Origin: Desulfotomaculum sp.
Lineage (GTDB): Bacteria > Bacillota > Desulfotomaculia > Desulfotomaculales > Nap2-2B
Assembly (NCBI GenBank): GCA_003485325.1
Contig: DMZI01000061.1
Coordinates: forward strand, 7,430 to 17,172
Direction: 5' to 3'
Length of the DNA stretch: 9,743 nt
Part shown: piece by piece, positions 6,445-9,743 of the stretch
How the letters are laid out: each line of letters begins with the position of its first letter
Numbering within the stretch: the stretch's first letter is position 1
The notes under the pieces: generated by a model
Seen by the model: the letters and a program-made list of their open reading frames with translations, nothing else
What the model was told of the DNA's origin: nothing
Databases searched by the model: none
Translations under genes and position numbers: made by a program

Positions 6445-6822
6445 CTACTTTCTTCCCTTGCCCGTACCCTCATGAGGACTGGCATTGGCCGTAGTAGATA
6501 GCGTTAAAAGACCGTTCTTATACTGCTCAAACGCCTCCCGGACCGTCCCGGATGCTCCCGTATATACTTTTATACCAGCAGCCTGCAATACTGCCATCGC
6601 ATTGGGACCAACGCGTCCGGTCAGTACACATTCGACTTTCCTGTTGACTAATTCCTGGGCAGTATGAATACCCGCTCCCCCTCCGGCGGATACACCGGGG
6701 TTGGATATAAATTCCCACTGCTCCTTATCTTCGCTCATAATTGCAAAATATTCGCACCTGCCAAAGCGGGCGTCAACTCTTGCCTCAATATTATTTCCTT
6801 CTGCGCTGATTGCTATTTTCAT
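6445..6822 (-). CDS. NifX/orange-protein-family (dinitrogenase iron-molybdenum cofactor biosynthesis) protein, short form
   Basis: The ATG at 6822 is chosen, giving 125 residues. It overlaps the upstream TGA as ATGA, has GGGGG 8 nt ahead, and gives the family opening MKIAIS. A GTG at 6831 would add three residues but has a poorer site. The fold is the RNase-H-like NifX/NifY/NifB-C domain that binds metal clusters (FeMo-co precursors in nitrogen fixers, a Mo-Cu cluster in Desulfovibrio orange protein). Visible motifs are ARFGRCEYF (18-26, Cys23), SAGGGAGIHTAQ and VLTGRVGPNA. Unlike its two paralogues it lacks the PGH-x-PGFLP motif and has no His-rich tail. No nif structural genes are nearby, so a nitrogenase role is unlikely. 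Confidence 0.87.
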   Translation of the reverse strand: MKIAISAEGNNIEARVDARFGRCEYFAIMSEDKEQWEFISNPGVSAGGGAGIHTAQELVNRKVECVLTGRVGPNAMAVLQAAGIKVYTGASGTVREAFEQYKNGLLTLSTTANASPHEGTGKGRK

Positions 6823-7217
6823 TCCTGACACCCCCTGCCTTCCCCATGACAGTCACCGTGCCCGTGGCCATCACCGTGACCGTGACCGTGGTCACATGTG
6901 CTTTCTCCCATCTCCAGCCGGCCGGCTAAAAAGTCCTCAACTGCCTTATTAACGGGGCCACTTACTCCTATGAGAGTAATAATGCCGTTTTGACCAAATA
7001 ACATCTGCGCCCGCTGGCCCATACCGCCGGCAATAATATGGGTTACGCCCATTGAAGCCAGGTAACCGGGTAAAAACCCTGGCTGGTGACCGGGAGTCGG
7101 GATAGTCAGTTTTTCATTAATCTTATTGTTTTCACCGATATTAAAAAGAGTATATGTGGGGCAGTGCCCAAAATGTCCCGAAACATAACCGTGTTCATCT
7201 GCTACTGCTATTTTCAT
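6819..7217 (-). CDS. NifX/orange-protein-family protein with His/Cys-rich metal-binding tail
   Basis: The 132-residue protein begins MKIAVADEHG, with GHFGHC at 14-19 (Cys19), PGHQPGFLP (42-50) and IIAGGMGQRA (61-70), all typical of the NifX/NifB-C-type metal-cluster binding domain (about residues 1-105). Residues 108-130 form an added tail with six His and three Cys in a Gly-Asp spacer (CDHGHGHGDGHGHGDCHG), which probably binds soft or transition metal ions. The DNA of the tail is an imperfect GTGACC repeat (about 6850-6895). ATG start with AGGAG about 9 nt upstream. It lies between mrp and the short NifX-family gene, which it overlaps by 4 nt. Metal storage or delivery to the cluster site is inference. 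Confidence 0.9.
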   Translation of the reverse strand: MKIAVADEHGYVSGHFGHCPTYTLFNIGENNKINEKLTIPTPGHQPGFLPGYLASMGVTHIIAGGMGQRAQMLFGQNGIITLIGVSGPVNKAVEDFLAGRLEMGESTCDHGHGHGDGHGHGDCHGEGRGCQE

Positions 7218-7264
7218 CTGTTTGATCTCCTGTTTTTAAATAGTGATTTTTTGACAATTATTCT

Positions 7265-8053
7265 TTAATCAAATTTAATTTCATTAAAGGGGTTAACATC
7301 ATATAGTTCTATCTGGCCGGAATCACTGAACTTAGCCAGTTTGGGGTCAACGGGCAGTACCGCAACCAGTTTCATGCCTGTTTCACGGGCTGTTTCCTGT
7401 GCTTTGCCGGGTCCGAACAGATCAATTTTCTTCCCGCAATCGGGGCATGTTAGGCAACTCATATTTTCAACCATTCCCAAAATCGGAATATTCATCTGCC
7501 CGGCCATTTTGACAGCCTTTTTAACAACCATTAAAGCCAGGTCCTGAGGAGAAGTAACTACTACCAACCCATACAAGGGCAGAGACTGCATAACTATCAG
7601 CGGCACATCGCCGGTTCCCGGCGGCAGGTCTACAATTAAGTAATCAAGTTCTCCCCAGATAACATCTGTCCAGAATTGTTTGACAGCGCTTCCAAGCAGC
7701 GGACCGCGCCAGACTACAGGTTCGTCTTCATCCATAAGGAATAAATTTAATGAAATAACAAGGATACCGTAAGTTGTCCTGACTGGAACAATATGATTAT
7801 CCAAAACTCCAGGCGGACTGGTTAATCCAAACATTTTTGGAATGCTTGGCCCGGTAATATCTGCGTCTAATATTCCCACTTTGTAGCCCTGCCGGTTTAA
7901 TCCAACCGCCAGTAAAGCGCTTACTGAAGACTTGCCGACACCTCCTTTGCCGCTGACTACCGCAATCACATGTTTGATATTGTTAAACTTACTCTGCTCA
8001 AGAATCTCTGGTTTCGCATTCGAAGTTTTGTCTGCACATACGTTCTCTGACAT
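7265..8053 (-). CDS. mrp: Mrp/Nbp35-family Fe-S cluster carrier ATPase
   Basis: The 262-residue protein belongs to the Mrp/ApbC/Nbp35 family, P-loop ATPases that hold a bridging [4Fe-4S] cluster and pass it to apo-proteins in the cytoplasm. Seen are P-loop GKGGVGKS (35-42), DADITGPSIPKMFGL (63-77), switch motif DLPPGTGD (142-149) and the conserved cluster-binding pair CPDCG (Cys203, Cys206), with an extra Cys200. An N-terminal extension of about 25 residues holds a single Cys6, not the four-Cys motif of eukaryotic Nbp35. Length fits the shorter anaerobe form, without the N-terminal DUF59 domain of some Mrp proteins. ATG start with AAAGGGAG about 6 nt ahead. It lies between DUF5320 and the His-tailed NifX-family gene, a combination common in strict anaerobes. 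Confidence 0.95.
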   Translation of the reverse strand: MSENVCADKTSNAKPEILEQSKFNNIKHVIAVVSGKGGVGKSSVSALLAVGLNRQGYKVGILDADITGPSIPKMFGLTSPPGVLDNHIVPVRTTYGILVISLNLFLMDEDEPVVWRGPLLGSAVKQFWTDVIWGELDYLIVDLPPGTGDVPLIVMQSLPLYGLVVVTSPQDLALMVVKKAVKMAGQMNIPILGMVENMSCLTCPDCGKKIDLFGPGKAQETARETGMKLVAVLPVDPKLAKFSDSGQIELYDVNPFNEIKFD

Positions 8054-8097
8054 CTAGCTCTCCCTTTCCAATATTACAGTTATTAGCCTTTATTTCT

Positions 8098-8373
8098 TTA
8101 TTTGACGCCGCTCTCAAGCCGTCCAATTAATTTTTTTAAATCTTCTATGCGTTTTTCAAAAAAACCAATACGTTTTTTGAGAATTTCAACCTGATCCGGT
8201 TGCATTCCGAAACCGGAAATTCTCCTGCAGGAAGCTCTGGCGCCGCGTCCTGCGCCCTGTCCGAGGCCGCCGCTTCTGAAAGGACTAACCTGATTTTGAT
8301 TTTTGCATAAACCTCTGCCTTTCCTAGTTCCAGGCCCCAGCCCTAAAGGTCCTTTTCTGTCTCCTCGTGGCAT
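8098..8373 (-). CDS. DUF5320-family protein
   Basis: The 91-residue protein opens MPRGDRKGPLGLGPGTRKGR, the hallmark of DUF5320: a Gly/Arg/Pro-rich flexible head with Cys23 and Cys49. A charged helical, probably coiled-coil tail follows (about 60-88, VEILKKRIGFFEKRIEDLKK). Function is not established for the family. Its genes are repeatedly found beside Mrp and NifX-family genes in anaerobes, so it is probably a small partner or assembly protein of that system. ATG start with a very strong ribosome site (GGAGGAGGTG) 6-7 nt ahead, suggesting high expression. The mrp gene starts 44 bp downstream. Confidence 0.87.
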   Translation of the reverse strand: MPRGDRKGPLGLGPGTRKGRGLCKNQNQVSPFRSGGLGQGAGRGARASCRRISGFGMQPDQVEILKKRIGFFEKRIEDLKKLIGRLESGVK

Positions 8374-8392
8374 TTTTGCACCTCCTCCCTGT

Positions 8393-8521
8393 TTACAAGG
8401 TCCTTACAGCAACGTCCCTGACGGCGTCTGAACCGATGAATTGGCTCACTGCAGGTAATTTTTCTGCCCATCTTCGAAGATTCTGTATTTTTTCATGCTT
8501 GGTAGTATCAGGTAAAGCCAA
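8393..8521 (-). CDS. Unidentified 42-codon ORF between ferredoxin and DUF5320 genes
   Basis: This frame begins with TTG GCT TTA CCT after an in-frame TAA and runs 42 codons to TAA at 8393-8395, 19 bp before the DUF5320 start. It fills most of an otherwise empty gap in a dense same-strand operon. Its composition looks protein-like (amphipathic KHEKIQNLRRWAEKL, then FIGSDAVRDVAVRTL). No ribosome site precedes the TTG. It could be a small gene, or the surviving C-terminal end of a lost gene. I do not recognise a family. Confidence 0.3.
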   Translation of the reverse strand: MALPDTTKHEKIQNLRRWAEKLPAVSQFIGSDAVRDVAVRTL

Positions 8522-8544
8522 AATTTATTGATAGCCAATCATGT

Positions 8545-8712
8545 TTATAATAATATTGCCTCAGTAGGGCATTCGTCCGCACACGCCCCACACTCAATGC
8601 ATTCATCACTTACAACCGCAATATCATTGTCGACTTTTATTGCCTCAACCGGACATATATCTACACATTGTCCACAACCAATACATTTCTCTTTATCAAC
8701 TGTTGCTTTCAC
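8545..8712 (-). CDS. 2[4Fe-4S] bacterial ferredoxin (55 residues)
   Basis: A small complete gene with GTG start (8712) preceded by AAAGGAGAG about 8 nt ahead, ending TAA at 8545-8547. The 55-residue product is a classical clostridial-type ferredoxin: Cys10, 13, 16 and 20 (CIGCGQCVDICP), then Cys38, 41, 44 and 48 (CIECGACADECP), each set followed by the usual EAI. It should carry low-potential electrons between two cubane clusters in the cytoplasm. It lies between a NifX-family gene and the DUF5320 gene, so it is a likely electron donor for the ATPase/NifX-type proteins of this operon. Confidence 0.95.
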   Translation of the reverse strand: MKATVDKEKCIGCGQCVDICPVEAIKVDNDIAVVSDECIECGACADECPTEAILL

Positions 8713-8765
8713 GAAAAACACTCTCCTTTCATCTGGTATTTAGTTCAGCATGCAGCATCGACACT

Positions 8766-9125
8766 TTAATTTCCACACTCATCATGGTGTTGATGCTCAT
8801 GGCAAACAGAACCCGTAGATTTCAGCGTACCTTGCAGATATGATGTTACTGCTACTTTTGCTTCCCCACTTGCTCCAACGATAACTTCTATACCTTTTTC
8901 ATCGAAAATTTCGATAGCTCCTCCACCCATGCCTCCCGAGATAATCACATTTACTCCCATATCATTCAGGAAGTTTGGCAAGAATCCGGGTCTATGTCCG
9001 GGATTTGCTATCGTTACGTCCTTAATAATTTGGTTATTCTCAGTATCAAAAATCATAAAGTTTTCACAATGCCCAAAGTGTCCCGTAACCTTTCCATCAT
9101 CACTTGCAACTGCGATTTTAATCAT
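8766..9125 (-). CDS. NifX/orange-protein-family protein with short Cys/His tail
   Basis: The ATG at 9125 is chosen (119 residues) because AAGGAG lies about 7 nt ahead and the product then opens MIKIAVASDDG like its paralogues. A TTG at 9149 would add eight Lys/Glu-rich residues that are really the ribosome site. Motifs are GHFGHC (15-20), PGHRPGFLP (42-50) and IISGGMGGGA (61-70), the closest match in the window being the His-tailed paralogue. The C-terminal tail CHEHQHHDEC (108-117) has two Cys and four His, a compact probable metal site. It would bind a metal cluster or ion in the cytoplasm. It lies between the scaffold and ferredoxin genes, in a visibly AT-rich stretch. Confidence 0.9.
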   Translation of the reverse strand: MIKIAVASDDGKVTGHFGHCENFMIFDTENNQIIKDVTIANPGHRPGFLPNFLNDMGVNVIISGGMGGGAIEIFDEKGIEVIVGASGEAKVAVTSYLQGTLKSTGSVCHEHQHHDECGN

Positions 9126-9275
9126 TTCTTTCTCCTTTGTTTTTGTCAATATTTTTATTATAAGCCCTATACCATTATGAAAAGCTCTATTAAGCCTCTT
9201 TCACAGGCTGCCTTATCGCAAAACAACAACATTCTCTAATGGGATTTAAATTGTTATTGTATTTATTCCTCAATA

Positions 9276-9653
9276 TTATTTTGTTTTTATTTTTTCATAA
9301 TAATTGCTGATCGCTTTACGCAAAGCACTAACTCCAAGATTAGAACAATGCGCTTTATGTTCGGGAAGCCCATCAAGAGCATTTATAATATCCTCTTCAG
9401 TTATCTTTAATGCATCTTCTAAGCTTTTGCCTTTCGCTAATACGGACGTCATACTTGATGTAGCAATTGACGCGTAACAGCCAAACACAAGATAGCTTAT
9501 CTCTTGAATGTAACTATCTTTAACTCTCAGATAAAACGTTAACGCATCCCCGCAGGCCGGATCGCCAAAACTTCCTTCAGCATCGGCATTTGGCATGCTA
9601 TATGCATTTTGTGGGCTCATAAAATGTTCTATAACTTTATCCGAATAGATAAT
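9276..9653 (-). CDS. IscU/NifU-type Fe-S cluster scaffold, probable AUU start
   Basis: The protein matches the IscU/NifU N-terminal scaffold on which [2Fe-2S] and [4Fe-4S] clusters are built. With the start proposed here it has 125 residues. The three ligand Cys are in PACGDAL (Cys34, with Asp36), GCYASIATSS (Cys59) and KAHCSNLG (Cys103, next to His102). An ATG at 9620 gives 114 residues, but it has no ribosome site and drops the conserved opening. In the same frame, IYSDKVIEHF precedes that ATG, exactly the usual IscU/NifU start, and an in-frame TGA lies two codons before it. The best initiator is ATT at 9651-9653, 6 nt after GAGG. No cysteine desulfurase gene is visible. Family call is firm; the start codon is inference. 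Confidence 0.85.
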   Translation of the reverse strand: MIYSDKVIEHFMSPQNAYSMPNADAEGSFGDPACGDALTFYLRVKDSYIQEISYLVFGCYASIATSSMTSVLAKGKSLEDALKITEEDIINALDGLPEHKAHCSNLGVSALRKAISNYYEKIKTK

Positions 9654-9655
9654 TA

Positions 9656-9664
9656 ATCACCTCT
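9656..9664 (-). promoter_or_regulatory. Extended Shine-Dalgarno site before the IscU/NifU-type gene
   Basis: AGAGGTGAT on the - strand is a long match to the complement of the 16S rRNA 3' end (GGAGGTGATC). It lies 6 nt before ATT (9651-9653), 9 nt before ATC, and too far from the first ATG (9620). It therefore decides where translation starts. Confidence 0.7.
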
Positions 9665-9743
9665 ATCCTGAAAATAAGTATCCGATAGGCATGGCAATAT
9701 CAACGCTCACTCCGGTGCTCCGCACCGACAGCAGCACGGCTTG
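9663..9743 (-). CDS. C-terminal end of an unidentified protein (5' part outside window)
   Basis: From the right edge one - strand frame reads 26 codons to a TAG at 9663-9665, ending DIAMPIGYLFSG; the other two - strand frames hit stops sooner. The stop overlaps the ribosome site of the scaffold gene, as expected for an operon neighbour. The hydrophobic mix gives no family. A short GGTGC/GCACC hairpin (9714-9726) lies within it. Confidence 0.45.
   Translation of the reverse strand, partial: QAVLLSVRSTGVSVDIAMPIGYLFSG

Noticed and set aside
5883..6494. + strand ORFs of 103 and 88 codons
   Set aside because: They lie antisense to the ATPase gene at 5591-6436 and show no domain or ribosome site.
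6445..6831. GTG at 6831 as start of the short NifX-family gene
   Set aside because: The ATG at 6822 overlaps the previous stop as ATGA, has a better-spaced ribosome site, and matches the paralogues' MKIA opening.
8528..8743. + strand ORF of 71 codons
   Set aside because: It is the antisense shadow of the ferredoxin gene at 8545-8712, whose eight Cys and ribosome site are unmistakable.
9157..9162. TATAAT on the - strand upstream of the third NifX-family gene as an internal promoter
   Set aside because: No acceptable -35 lies 16-18 bp upstream (GCTTTT at 17 bp), and AT-rich DNA gives such hexamers by chance.
4728..9653. Nitrogen-fixation cluster
   Set aside because: NifX-family and IscU/NifU-type genes alone do not imply nitrogenase; no nifH, nifD, nifK, nifE, nifN or nifB core is present in the window.

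Overview
The window looks like part of the chromosome of an anaerobic Gram-positive bacterium of the Clostridia, most like the Peptococcaceae / Desulfotomaculum-Pelotomaculum group. This is inferred from gene content and style: strong AGGAGG-type ribosome sites, GTG and TTG starts, tightly overlapping operons, a sigma-A promoter, clostridial-style split FeoB, DUF5320 and Mrp/NifX-family proteins. No rRNA, tRNA, CRISPR array or intact mobile element was seen.

Left edge (1-800, + strand): the 3' end of a large, probably secreted modular protein. It has at least two tandem Ig-like modules (partly identical at DNA level) followed by a C-terminal jelly-roll-like, carbohydrate-binding-type domain. 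It converges on the next operon across a 371-base spacer (801-1171) that holds possible terminators and one doubtful ORF.

Iron operon (1172-4169, - strand): a sigma-A promoter packed with nested palindromes (4136-4169) drives marR, a stand-alone FeoB G domain, a separate FeoB helical-plus-membrane subunit, and a zinc-ribbon/FeoA fusion. The FeoB transporter is therefore split into two polypeptides at the junction between its GTPase and helical domains, and FeoA comes last instead of first.

Metal-cluster operon (4316-9743, - strand): read from right to left it holds the tail of an unidentified protein, an IscU/NifU-type scaffold (probably started at a non-canonical AUU codon), a NifX/orange-protein-family protein, a 2[4Fe-4S] ferredoxin too short for routine ORF calling, a 42-codon unexplained ORF, a DUF5320 protein, an Mrp/Nbp35 Fe-S carrier ATPase, a His/Cys-tailed NifX-family protein, a second NifX-family protein, and two MinD-type ATPases each carrying an inserted 8-Cys ferredoxin. 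Downstream lies the broken remnant of a Cys-rich DUF6125-like gene and then a strong hairpin terminator. No nitrogenase structural genes are present. The set instead resembles the anaerobe-specific orange-protein (orp) type loci of Desulfovibrio, where NifX-family proteins and paired MinD/ferredoxin ATPases form a complex around a Mo-Cu cluster.

Working model (inference): the scaffold and ferredoxin supply Fe-S clusters and electrons, Mrp moves clusters to targets, the three NifX-family proteins bind or store metal clusters, and the two ATPases couple nucleotide hydrolysis to an electron-transfer or positioning task. The adjacent Feo operon would supply ferrous iron, but it has its own promoter and is divided from the cluster by a terminator. 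The right end (about 8500-9660) is visibly more AT-rich than the rest.
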